From CAZMRF01 sp964568735 (GTDB taxonomy: Bacteria > Acidobacteriota > Polarisedimenticolia > JACPZX01), in contig CAZMRF010000005.1 in NCBI GenBank assembly GCA_964568735.1, positions 53,922 to 117,921 of the forward strand: a stretch of 64,000 nucleotides of DNA. Direction: 5' to 3'. Made by a program: the position numbers and the translations under genes. Under the pieces are notes generated by a model, which worked only from the letters and a program-made list of their open reading frames with translations, searched no databases and was not told the DNA's origin. Position 1 is the first letter of the stretch. Every line of letters begins with the position of its first letter. This document shows, one piece after another, positions 23,776-31,813 of this stretch.

Positions 23776-23798
23776 CCCCGGGCGCGCCGCGCCCGGGG
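23776..23798. terminator. Strong GC hairpin after the Cys-rich membrane protein gene
   Basis: CCCCGGGCG at 23776-23784 pairs perfectly with CGCCCGGGG at 23790-23798 around a five-base loop, twenty bases after the stop. No T-run follows, so it may end transcription inefficiently or act as an mRNA 3' stabiliser. Confidence 0.45.
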
Positions 23799-23989
23799 AA
23801 TCGGAAATCCCCACGCCCACCGCGCCTTCCGGCGGTGCGGCCTCCGCCTCCCCGGATCGCGAGACAGCAGAGCCGCCGATCGGCTATTCTGGCGTCTCCC
23901 CACCATCCCGGCATGCCCGTCTTGCTGAAAAGGCTGCGACGGAGGCCCGCGATCGAGTGGGCAATCCCACGATGGAGGTTACCCGGCAC

Positions 23990-25393
23990 ATGAAGAGGAT
24001 CATTCTGCTCGCCGCCGCCTGCGTGATCGCGGCGACCCCGGCACTGGCCGGCTACGGAGAGAAAGGAGACTGGGAGTTCGGGCCCTACCTCGGCTACGGC
24101 TTCCTGGACGAATACGGCCCCCTGAACCCCGACGACGACATCCTCTACGGAGCGAGGGTCGGCTACTTCTTCACGCCGAAGTGGAGCCTCGAGGCTTCCT
24201 ACCAGACTCTCTCCACCCAGACCGACCCCGATTCGGGCAGCGGGCTCTCGGAGGATGATCTCGACATCGATTCGCTCCGGTTGAACCTTCTCTGGAACTT
24301 CCAACCGGGCAAGGCCCTGAGGTGGCACCTCACCGCGGGCGTGGGATCGGAGAAGACCTCTCTGGGCTCCGACCTCGACGAGAGCGATATCGGCTACAAC
24401 GCCGGAGGGGGACTGCGCTGGTTCTTCACGGACCACTTCGGCCTTCGCGCGGACGGCCGATAGGTCATCACGGACATCGGCGGCGACCTCGACGAGAAGC
24501 AGAACAATATCGAGGCTGCGGTCGGTCTGCTCTGGACCTTCGGGGGCGGAGCGCCTCCGGACAGCGATGGCGACGGAGTTCCCGACAGGAAGGACGACTG
24601 TCCCGACACACCGAAGGGCGCCACCGTCGACCTGAAGGGATGCCCCGCCGACTCGGACGGAGACGGCGTCCTCGACGGGCTCGATAGCTGCCCGAAGACG
24701 GCCAAGGGATACCCGGTCAACGCCAAGGGTTGCGACCTCGACACGGACGGGGACGGCGTCCCCGATGGCGGGGACGCCTGCCCGACAACCCCGAAGGGCG
24801 CGAAGGTCGACGCGAAGGGCTGTCCTGTCGACTCCGACGGTGACGGAGTCTTCGACGGGCTCGACGCGTGCGCGGCGACGCCGAAGGGTGTGAAGGTCGA
24901 CGCGAAGGGCTGTCCTGTCGATAGCGACGGCGACGGCGTATTCGACGGCCTCGACCGCTGCCCGGAGACTCCCCGCGGCGTCAAGATCGACTCCTCGGGC
25001 TGCCCGCTCCCCGAGCCCCCGAAGCCCGTCGCGCCGGCCATCTTCGAGGGCAAGAAGACTCTCGTCCTCGAGGGCGTGACCTTCGAGACGAACAGCGCGA
25101 AGCTCACCCCGCAGGCCGAGGAGATTCTCGGACGGGTGGCCGGGTCGCTTCATGACTGGCCCGAGCTGCGGCTCGAGGTCGGCGGCCACACCGACTCCAC
25201 GGGAAGCGATTCCTACAACGAGACGCTCTCCCAGAAGCGGGCTGACTCGGTCAAGGAGTACCTCGCCGCGAAGGGCGTCCCCGCCGCGAACCTCACCTCC
25301 CGCGGATACGGCGAGAGCCACCCCGTCGCCGACAACGACACGAGCGATGGAAGAGCGAAGAACCGCAGGGTCGAGCTGACCCGGCTGGACTAG
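23990..25393 (+). pseudogene. OmpA-family outer-membrane protein interrupted by an in-frame TAG
   Basis: From ATG 23990 (GGAGG upstream) a signal peptide (RIILLAAACVIAATPALA) leads into an outer-membrane beta-barrel. At 24461-24463 a TAG stops the frame after LRADGR, and the same frame then continues without a break to 25393: VITDIGGDL, about five thrombospondin-type-3 calcium repeats of the form DSDGDGVxDGLDxCPxTPKG, and a complete OmpA peptidoglycan-binding domain (VTFETNSAKLTP; GGHTDSTGSDSYN; SRGYGESHPVADND). Related proteins usually have an aromatic residue where the TAG stands, so one base change from TAC or TAT explains it. Either a recent nonsense mutation, a sequencing error or stop readthrough. 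Confidence 0.85.
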
Positions 25394-25432
25394 AAGAGCA
25401 GGCCCGGCGCCGCGAGGCGCCGGAGATGATTC

Positions 25433-25465
25433 AAGGGCGGCTTTCCGGCCGGGGAAGCCGCCCTT
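25433..25465. terminator. Bidirectional hairpin between ompA-like and M28 genes
   Basis: AAGGGCGGCTT at 25433-25443 is the exact reverse complement of AAGCCGCCCTT at 25455-25465. It lies between two convergent genes and abuts the stop codon of the leftward peptidase. Flanking T-tracts are short (TTCTATT), so termination strength is uncertain. Confidence 0.6.
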
Positions 25466-27805
25466 CTATTCTGCGCTCCGGGCGCTCGCGCCGCCGGCAA
25501 CGGCCGGCATGTGCTCACGCAGCGTGAGCCTCCGATAAACGACCGTGGCGTCGCCGACCTGCGAGGCCACGGCGCTCGCCGGGCGCGCGTCGAGCAGTGA
25601 TCGCCCCTCGGGGGGAAGCCCCGGGGTGCGATCCATGATCCAGCCTTCAATCGGCGGCGCTCCGGTGAGCGCGACCTCCACGTCGATCCCCTCCGGCGGA
25701 ACGCCCCAGAACCTGAACGCGCGCCACTCGCCGTAGATCGCGCCCTCCCCCACCTCGGCGCTCCCGGCGCCGGGGTAGTGGACGCGCGTCACGCGGGCCT
25801 CGCGCGGGAGGACGACTTCCAGGTACGTGGCGCCCCTGCCAGATCGAAGCCGGAGGAGGGCCGCCTCCTCCGAATCGCCGGGAACCGGCGTCGCCACGGG
25901 CGCGATCATCTCCACCGCGGGCGCGGGTGCCAGCGTCTCGTCCCAGTCCCACCAGGGCAGGGCCCGGTCGAGGCTGAGCGGTTTCCCGGAAGCCTCGGTC
26001 AGCGACGCGGGGAGGGGGGCCTTCCCGTAGAGCACCCATCGCGCGACGCGCTCGTCGGAGTCGAGGTGATAGCCGAGGCTCAGCCGCTCCGGGAGATCCG
26101 CCGTTGCGTCGGGAACGACCGACGAGATCACGGCGAAGGCTGCGAAGCAGGCGCCGGCAGACATCACAGGAATCCATGCCTTCCTGCGTGGCAGCCCGCT
26201 CAGCGCCGGCGCTGCCGTTCCCGCCAGGAGCGCGACGAGAATCGTGAGGACCGGGAGGACGACCTCTCCCATCGCTCCGAACAGGACGAAGAGGAGCTGC
26301 AGCCAGATGATGGCTCCTGGCAGGAGCGATATCAGGAACACCGCCCTCCGCGCGGCCGGGCGGCGGGTGAGGCTTGAGATGAGCCCGGCGGCCGCGAGGG
26401 AGATTGCCGGGACGAGCGCGAGGTAGGAGAGCGCCGGATCGATGAGTGTGAGGACCAGGCTCAGGATCGCCCATGCCACCGTGCCGCCGGCGTGCAGATC
26501 CCAGAGGCGCAGCCGCCGGAGGGTCGCCACCACCCCGAAGGCCGTCACGGCGCCCGCGGCCCATGCCGCTCCCAGGGGAGCCCAGGCATGGGCCGGGTAG
26601 GTGTTGCGGAAGGCACCGAGGCCACCGAGGAGCATGGCCGTTGCGAAGCCCGCCGCCGCGGAGACGGCCAGCACGAGCATCCACGCCCCGATCCCCAGCA
26701 CCGTACCCCGCGGCGAGGCAAGCCCCGCGCGAGAGAGAGTCACGGCAGCCGCCCCTGCCAGGAGCAGCGCGAGGAGGGCCAGGGGCACTCCCCACGAGGC
26801 CGGCCACCAGATCGTCGTCAGGCCGAACAGGTCGAAGAAGACCGCCTCTCCAACGGGCGGGCTCTCGAGATCCATCGAGCCCAGCTCGCGGACGAGGGCC
26901 AGGGCCGCCTCGCCCTGCTGCTGCAGGCTTCCCTCGTCGAGGTTCACGAGACTGTCGGCGGACGTGTGGTAGTGCTGGACCCTGCCGATGAAAGCCAGCC
27001 CGAGGCCGTGGAGGCCGGCTGCCTTGTAGACCGTCAGGTCCGTATCGCTCGGCAGCCTCTTGTAGATGGCGTAGGCCACGGAGGCTGTCGCGGGGTGCGG
27101 GACCGATCGCGCGTAGGCGCCGACGAGCCAGCCGCCCTCCGCGCTGGTCTCGAACATCCAGGAGCGCCCCGACGTGCCGCGCGCCTCCAGGTTGACGACG
27201 GCTCCAATGTCCTTCGCCCAGGGATGCCTCTCGACGAAGGCCCTCGCGCCGAGGAGGCCGGCCTCCTCGCCGTCGTTGATGAGGAAGATGACGGGGTTCG
27301 GGAGAGGTGCAGCACTCGCGACGATCCTCGACACTTCGAGGATCGCGGCCACCGACGCGCCCGCATCCGAGACGGAAGGACTGGCCGGCACCGAGTCGTA
27401 GTGGCTGGAGACGAGGAGGGCCTTGCGGCCCGGATCTCCTTCGCGCCGGGCGAGGACGTTTTCGACGAGGGCGCAGGTCGCCCGGGGGCTGCGGCAGACG
27501 ATCTCCCGCTGGATCTCCGGCTCGTATCCGATCTCACGAAGCCGCTCCTCGATCCGGCCGCGCAGGAGACGGTTCTCCCCGCTCCCAACGGGATGGGATG
27601 AGAGGTCCGCGTAGAGATCTTGCAGGATTGCGGCGGCCCTGGATGCGGAGAACGCTGCATCCTCCGCGTCGGCGGGGAGAGGCGCCGGCGGCTGGAGGCC
27701 GGCGAGCGTGGCGATCGCCGCAGCCGCCATCAAGAGGAGCGCCGCGACGAAGAGGCCGCAGCCTCTCTCTTCGACCTGCACCTGGGCCGGCGGCGGCGTC
27801 ATCAC
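25466..27805 (-). CDS. Membrane-anchored M28-family metallopeptidase
   Basis: A 779-residue protein with one N-terminal membrane helix (LFVAALLLMAAAAIATLAGL), a peptidase M28 domain and six or more further helices. Zinc-ligand segments are visible in order: LLVSSHYDSVPASPSVSDAG (His and Asp), INDGEEAGLLGARAF (Glu-Glu), VVNLEARGTSG (Glu) and VQHYHTSADSL (His). The multi-helix C-terminal half and a final beta domain recall the ER metallopeptidase Fxna layout seen also in bacteria, with the catalytic domain outside the cytoplasm. Probable aminopeptidase; substrate unknown. It faces the ompA-like gene. Confidence 0.85.
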   Translation of the reverse strand: MMTPPPAQVQVEERGCGLFVAALLLMAAAAIATLAGLQPPAPLPADAEDAAFSASRAAAILQDLYADLSSHPVGSGENRLLRGRIEERLREIGYEPEIQREIVCRSPRATCALVENVLARREGDPGRKALLVSSHYDSVPASPSVSDAGASVAAILEVSRIVASAAPLPNPVIFLINDGEEAGLLGARAFVERHPWAKDIGAVVNLEARGTSGRSWMFETSAEGGWLVGAYARSVPHPATASVAYAIYKRLPSDTDLTVYKAAGLHGLGLAFIGRVQHYHTSADSLVNLDEGSLQQQGEAALALVRELGSMDLESPPVGEAVFFDLFGLTTIWWPASWGVPLALLALLLAGAAAVTLSRAGLASPRGTVLGIGAWMLVLAVSAAAGFATAMLLGGLGAFRNTYPAHAWAPLGAAWAAGAVTAFGVVATLRRLRLWDLHAGGTVAWAILSLVLTLIDPALSYLALVPAISLAAAGLISSLTRRPAARRAVFLISLLPGAIIWLQLLFVLFGAMGEVVLPVLTILVALLAGTAAPALSGLPRRKAWIPVMSAGACFAAFAVISSVVPDATADLPERLSLGYHLDSDERVARWVLYGKAPLPASLTEASGKPLSLDRALPWWDWDETLAPAPAVEMIAPVATPVPGDSEEAALLRLRSGRGATYLEVVLPREARVTRVHYPGAGSAEVGEGAIYGEWRAFRFWGVPPEGIDVEVALTGAPPIEGWIMDRTPGLPPEGRSLLDARPASAVASQVGDATVVYRRLTLREHMPAVAGGASARSAE

Positions 27806-27895
27806 TCACGATGTTACCCGGCCCACGGAGCGCGGGGCAACGAAGCATCTCCAGCGCCACCCTTCCGGCTCCTTGCCACGGGGTATATTCCGTTC

Positions 27896-28735
27896 GTGGC
27901 TGCCGCTGAGAAGGAGATCGGCGCGCCGATTCACCCGCGCCTCTACCTGGGGACCTCCTCCTGGTCGAGCAAGGACTGGGAAGGCGTCTTCTATCCACCG
28001 GGGAGTCCCCCGTCGTCGTGGCTCGCCCACTACGCCACGCGCTTCCGCACCGTCGAGGTGGACGCCACCTTCTACCGGATCCCTCCGGCCTCCATGACGC
28101 GCAAGTGGAGGGAGGATCTGCCCGATGGGTTCCTCCTCGCGGCGAAGGCGCCGCAGTCCATCACGCACGAGAAGGGCCTCGAGGGTGTCTCCGAGGATCT
28201 GACCGCCTTCCTCCGCTCGATGGACAACCTCGGGGACAGGCTCGGCCCCATCCTCTTCCAGTTCCCCTACTTCAAGAAAGGCGGCGAGATGACGGAGGAC
28301 CTCTTCCATGAACGGCTGCGGAGGTTCATCCCTTCACTCCCGGCGGGGTACCGCTTCGCCCTGGAGATCCGCAACAAGTCCTGGCTTCGCGAGCCCCTGC
28401 TGGACATCCTCAGGGCAAGGAGCGTCGCGCTCGCGCTGATCGACCATCCGTGGATGCCGCGGGCCGCGGAGTACTTCGCGAAGATCGATCCCGTGACGTC
28501 GGATTTCGTCTATGTCCGCTGGCTGGGAGATCGGTACGGGATCGAGAAGCAGACGAAGAATTGGGACAAGGTGATCGTGGATCGAACCCGTGAGATGAAG
28601 GCCTGGGTTCCCGTGGTCCGGCAGCTCCTGGGCCGCGACCTGACCGGCTACGGCTTCTTCAACAACCACTTCGCCGGCCACGCCCCGGCGTCCATCGAGC
28701 TCTTCGAGAAGATCTGGAGCGAGACGGGCTCCTAG
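27896..28735 (+). CDS. DUF72 family protein
   Basis: The GTG at 27896 gives 279 residues; the in-frame sequence upstream overlaps the divergent peptidase gene and is not convincing. The protein has the DUF72 TIM-barrel pattern: LYLGTSSWSSKDWEGVFYPP near the start, TVEVDATFYRIPP, FLLAAKAPQSITHEK, LGPILFQFPYFKK, RFALEIRNKSWL and the end GYGFFNNHFAGHAPASIELF. The barrel is thought to bind phosphorylated or nucleotide ligands, and no reaction is established. The stop overlaps the stop region of hfq (convergent). Confidence 0.9.
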   Translation: MAAAEKEIGAPIHPRLYLGTSSWSSKDWEGVFYPPGSPPSSWLAHYATRFRTVEVDATFYRIPPASMTRKWREDLPDGFLLAAKAPQSITHEKGLEGVSEDLTAFLRSMDNLGDRLGPILFQFPYFKKGGEMTEDLFHERLRRFIPSLPAGYRFALEIRNKSWLREPLLDILRARSVALALIDHPWMPRAAEYFAKIDPVTSDFVYVRWLGDRYGIEKQTKNWDKVIVDRTREMKAWVPVVRQLLGRDLTGYGFFNNHFAGHAPASIELFEKIWSETGS

Positions 28736-29466
28736 CTCGCCGGCTCACCCGAGCCGCCGGCAGGCTCCTGCGCTGCGCTCCCGGCCCCGGTGGCGGCCTC
28801 CTCGGCCGGCTTCGCCGCCGGTTTGTCCGCGCCCGTGGCCTCGTGCGCCGCGGCGGCCACGTTCTTGTCGCCGTGTCCGGGCTCGCTCTCCGCAGCGGCT
28901 CGCTCGCCATCGCACGGCGGCTCAGCCTTCTCCGGCGCCCCCCTGACGGCGCTGAGGTCCATGAAGTTCCCGAAGCTCTTGCCCTGTGGAGCGCTGCCGC
29001 CCTGTGGAGCGCTGCCGCCCTGTGGAGCGCTGCCGCCCTGTGGAGCGCTGCCGCCCCGCGGCTTCTGATCTCCGCGTTCTCCCCGGGGCGGCCCGCCCGG
29101 ACCCGCTCCGTCGCGCGCAGGCGGGGGACCGCTTCCGTCACGCGCTGGCGGTGGGCCACTGCGGTGAGGCGGCGCGCCTGCCGGGCGTCCTTCCCCCCGC
29201 TCCTGGCCCCTGGGAGGCCTCCCGCGATGGTCCCTCTCTCCCGCGAGGGCGGGGGCGACCGTCGCGATCGCGTGCTTGAAGACCATCTGGTCTCCCTGAC
29301 GCGTGTCCAGGATGACGGTGAAGCGATCGAAGGAGCGAATGAGCCCCGAGAGCCGCTGTCCCGTCGTGAGGACCACGGTGACGCGCATCCGGTTCTTGCG
29401 CGCGTTGTTGAAGTAGTCGTTCTGGATGTTGAGCTGACTGTCGTCAGCGTGGTTCACGGTCTCCAT
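28732..29466 (-). CDS. hfq: RNA chaperone Hfq with a long disordered, repeat-bearing tail
   Basis: The first 75 residues are a full Hfq core: NIQNDYFNNARKNRMRVTVV (distal and rim residues), GLIRSFDRFTVIL (Sm1) and MVFKHAIATVAP (Sm2, Y/F-KHA). It ends canonical similarity there, and about 165 residues rich in Gly, Pro, Arg and Ala follow, including four exact GGSAPQ repeats and an acidic Ala/Glu end. Typical Hfq proteins have 70-110 residues, so this tail is unusually long. It overlaps the end of miaA by 23 bases, the usual miaA-hfq order. Tails of this type can drive multivalent contacts or RNA release in other species, but the role here is unknown. Confidence 0.85.
   Translation of the reverse strand: METVNHADDSQLNIQNDYFNNARKNRMRVTVVLTTGQRLSGLIRSFDRFTVILDTRQGDQMVFKHAIATVAPALAGERDHRGRPPRGQERGEGRPAGAPPHRSGPPPARDGSGPPPARDGAGPGGPPRGERGDQKPRGGSAPQGGSAPQGGSAPQGGSAPQGKSFGNFMDLSAVRGAPEKAEPPCDGERAAAESEPGHGDKNVAAAAHEATGADKPAAKPAEEAATGAGSAAQEPAGGSGEPAS
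28982..29053 (+). repeat. Four exact 18-bp tandem repeats inside hfq
   Basis: The unit CCCTGTGGAGCGCTGCCG occurs four times without change; on the coding strand each unit gives GGSAPQ. Identity at third positions points to recent slippage or expansion, so length may differ between strains. Confidence 0.95.
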
Positions 29467-30418
29467 CTCGGGACTCCTCGGCTCTCAGCCGTTCTGCGAC
29501 GTGGGTCTCGATCGCGGCGTGGAGATCCGCCGCCGGCTCCCGCGCCTCGAACCACCGGACACCGGGCTCTTTCCTGAACCAGGTGAGTTGGCGCCTAGCG
29601 TAGCGCCGTGTGTTCGCCTTGACCAGCGCCACCGTATCCTCGATCCCCAGCTCCCCCGCCAGATGGCTCAGGACCTCGCGATAACCGAGCGCTTTGAAGC
29701 AGTTCGCGCCTTCCGGGATCCCCCGCCCCAGGAGCCCCCGGACCTCCTCGACGAGGCCCTCGCGGAAGAACCTCTCCACGCGCTCGTCGATCCGCTGCTC
29801 GAGAACGGCGGGGGGAACGGAGAGGCCGATCTTGACGCAATGATAGATCTCGCAGCCGAAGGGTTGCTCCGCGATGTGCTCGGAGAGCGGCCTCCCCGAG
29901 ATCAGGGCCACCTCGACGGCCCTGACGATCCTCTGCCGATCCCGCGGGGCCAGGCGCGCGGCACTCGCGGGATCGAGCACCTGCAGCATGCCGTGCAGCG
30001 ATCCGATTCCGCGGCGGGACTCCCACCGGGCGAGCCCGCGCCTCAGGCCGGCGTCGCGGCCGGGCATGTCCGCGAGTCCCCGGAGCAGCGCGCGCACGTA
30101 GAGTCCCGTGCCTCCCGCCACGATGGGGCGCCGCCCGCGGGCGGCGATCTCCTCGACGGCCTGGGCTGCCCTCCGGGCGTAGTCCCCGGCTGAAAAATCC
30201 TCCGCGGGATCCTGGACATCGATGAGATGGTGCGGGATCTCCCTGCGGAGATCCATGGGCGGCTTGTCCGAGGCGGCATCGAGCCTCCGGTAGACCTGCA
30301 CCGAGTCGGCGCCGATGACCTCGCCGCCGAAGCTCCGGGCGAGCCGCGCGGCGAGGGCCGACTTCCCCGACGCCGTCGGCCCGACGACGAGGATCAGCAG
30401 GGGGAGATTCTCAGCCAA
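29444..30418 (-). CDS. miaA: tRNA dimethylallyltransferase
   Basis: A 324-residue protein with P-loop GPTASGKSALAARLA at residues 13-27, then GADSVQVYRRLDAASDKPP and HHLIDVQDPAEDFSAGDYAR, VAGGTGLYVRALLRGL and NTRRYARRQLTWFRKEPGVR. All are conserved MiaA blocks for transfer of the dimethylallyl group to A37 of UNN-reading tRNAs. Normal length. The C-terminal 23 bases overlap hfq, and the ATG overlaps the end of a tiny membrane-protein gene. Confidence 0.97.
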   Translation of the reverse strand: MAENLPLLILVVGPTASGKSALAARLARSFGGEVIGADSVQVYRRLDAASDKPPMDLRREIPHHLIDVQDPAEDFSAGDYARRAAQAVEEIAARGRRPIVAGGTGLYVRALLRGLADMPGRDAGLRRGLARWESRRGIGSLHGMLQVLDPASAARLAPRDRQRIVRAVEVALISGRPLSEHIAEQPFGCEIYHCVKIGLSVPPAVLEQRIDERVERFFREGLVEEVRGLLGRGIPEGANCFKALGYREVLSHLAGELGIEDTVALVKANTRRYARRQLTWFRKEPGVRWFEAREPAADLHAAIETHVAERLRAEESRDGDREPR

Positions 30419-30545
30419 TCCACCGCGCCAGGATGAGCCGGATCGACCAGAAGAGGAGGATGCCGAGGCCGATCAGGGCCGCGCCGAGATGGCGCTCGCC
30501 GAGGGCCCGGCGCTCCCTGTCGTCCCGCCCGGGCTCCCCGCTCAC
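30411..30545 (-). CDS. Tiny single-helix membrane protein
   Basis: Starting at GTG 30545, six bases before the stop of the PATAN gene and ending at TGA 30411-30413 inside the start region of miaA, this 44-residue frame has a charged N-terminal half (EPGRDDRERRALGERHLG) and one hydrophobic helix (AALIGLGILLFWSIRLILA) ending RWIG. Tight packing between two genes and the sharp charged/hydrophobic split support a real gene. No homologue was recognised. Confidence 0.55.
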   Translation of the reverse strand: MSGEPGRDDRERRALGERHLGAALIGLGILLFWSIRLILARWIG

Positions 30546-30551
30546 GCCGGC

Positions 30552-31673
30552 TCAGCCCAGCGGGGCCGGGATCTTCCGGAGCTCGTTGAGCCGGCGGACC
30601 ACGACCGCTTCGTGCTCGGCGCCGAGGGTCCGCTTCACGGCGAGCTGCCCCGAGTAGAGGAACTCGTTGAGCCCCTTGACGAGCACCTCCACGCGGTTCG
30701 TTCCCCTCACCAGGTGGACGTTGCGCGCGAGGCCTTCCTCGTCGAGCATGCCTTCCTTGCTCAGGCTGATGCGGGCGAAGAGCGCCTGGTTCGCGTCGCG
30801 GACCTCACGCAGGTACTTGTCCAGGACGTGCTCCGCAATCGGGCCGACCTCCTTGATCATGTAGCTGTAGATGAAGGCGAACATCTCGTTGTAGGCGCGG
30901 ATGACCGCGCGGACGTCCGTGCCCGAGCTCTCGCTGGGCACCGGCGCGCCTTCGACCGTCTCGTCCCTGCGGTGCCGGACGCAGCCGATGAGGAACATGA
31001 TGGCGAGGAGCTTCCGGGTCGCCCGATCACCCAGCTCGCTGAGCTTCTCGATCTCGCCCACGCTCCTGCGCCCGTTGACGAGGGAGAGGACGTACCTCTC
31101 GTGCGGCAGGAGAGGCGGCGCCTCCCCTCCCTCCGACCAGGTGAAGTGCTCGAAGACGACGCCCCTCTCCGGAAGGCGCGTGGCGAGGAGCGACTCCTCC
31201 TCGATCCCCCTCAGGGCCTCGAGGAGAACCTCCATGAGGTCGAGGTCGACGAGGACCCACTCGACGGGGGGGAGCTCGCGCTCCTCGAAGGCGAAGGAGC
31301 CCGAGGCCCAGGTGAGCATCCCGTGGGCCACGCTCCGGCAGCGCTTCGCCGTCCATCCCACGATCTCTTCGGGGAGGATCACTCCGCGCTCCACGAGAGC
31401 GCGGCCGGGGCGGACGCCGCCCTTGACGAGAGCCTCGCAGACAGAAGCCTGCTCGCCGTCGATCATGCCGGAGGCGCGGAGCATCGAGAGGAGCGATTCG
31501 TCCTGGCTCGAGGACTCGGCTGCGATGATGCGGCCCCGTCGCACGTAGAGGCCGCGCCACTCGGCGCCGTTCTCGGCCTTGAGCAGGCCGCTCTTGCCCG
31601 ACTCCTTGAGGAACTTGAGTATCTCGGTGAGGTTGAGGGGCTTGATCCGGCCGCTGAAGGTGCCGACTGTCAT
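30552..31673 (-). CDS. PATAN/DUF4388 domain protein
   Basis: The ATG at 31673 gives 373 residues. The N terminus, FSGRIKPLNLTEILKFLKES then GKSGLLKAENG and YVRRGRIIAAESS, is the DUF4388 (PATAN) domain, common in gliding and signalling proteins and related to response-regulator partner domains. A helical middle (MLRASGMIDGEQASVCEALV) and a further part with RYVLSLVNGRRSVGEIEKLS, like the effector-domain winged helix seen in other PATAN proteins, follow. Probable role in regulation. First gene of the leftward unit with a tiny membrane protein, miaA and hfq. Promoter region is shared with the divergent FG-GAP gene. Confidence 0.8.
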   Translation of the reverse strand: MTVGTFSGRIKPLNLTEILKFLKESGKSGLLKAENGAEWRGLYVRRGRIIAAESSSQDESLLSMLRASGMIDGEQASVCEALVKGGVRPGRALVERGVILPEEIVGWTAKRCRSVAHGMLTWASGSFAFEERELPPVEWVLVDLDLMEVLLEALRGIEEESLLATRLPERGVVFEHFTWSEGGEAPPLLPHERYVLSLVNGRRSVGEIEKLSELGDRATRKLLAIMFLIGCVRHRRDETVEGAPVPSESSGTDVRAVIRAYNEMFAFIYSYMIKEVGPIAEHVLDKYLREVRDANQALFARISLSKEGMLDEEGLARNVHLVRGTNRVEVLVKGLNEFLYSGQLAVKRTLGAEHEAVVVRRLNELRKIPAPLG

Positions 31674-31813
31674 TGTTTTCCGCCGGGATGCCGGGAGTGA
31701 GGGCGCGCGTGGCCGCGTGCAGGAGCCGAGGCTATGGTAGTTTGCGGTTCCGCGGAGCGTCAACAGTCCGGCCAGCGATCGGCGGGCACCGGGCGCAGCC
31801 GCACCGATCCACG

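Noticed and set aside
24461..24463. TAG as pyrrolysine codon
   Set aside because: No supporting pyrrolysine genes or downstream element are visible in the window; a simple point mutation or error is more likely.
28982..29053. 18-bp repeats in hfq as a CRISPR array
   Set aside because: Repeats are contiguous without spacers and encode GGSAPQ in the Hfq frame.
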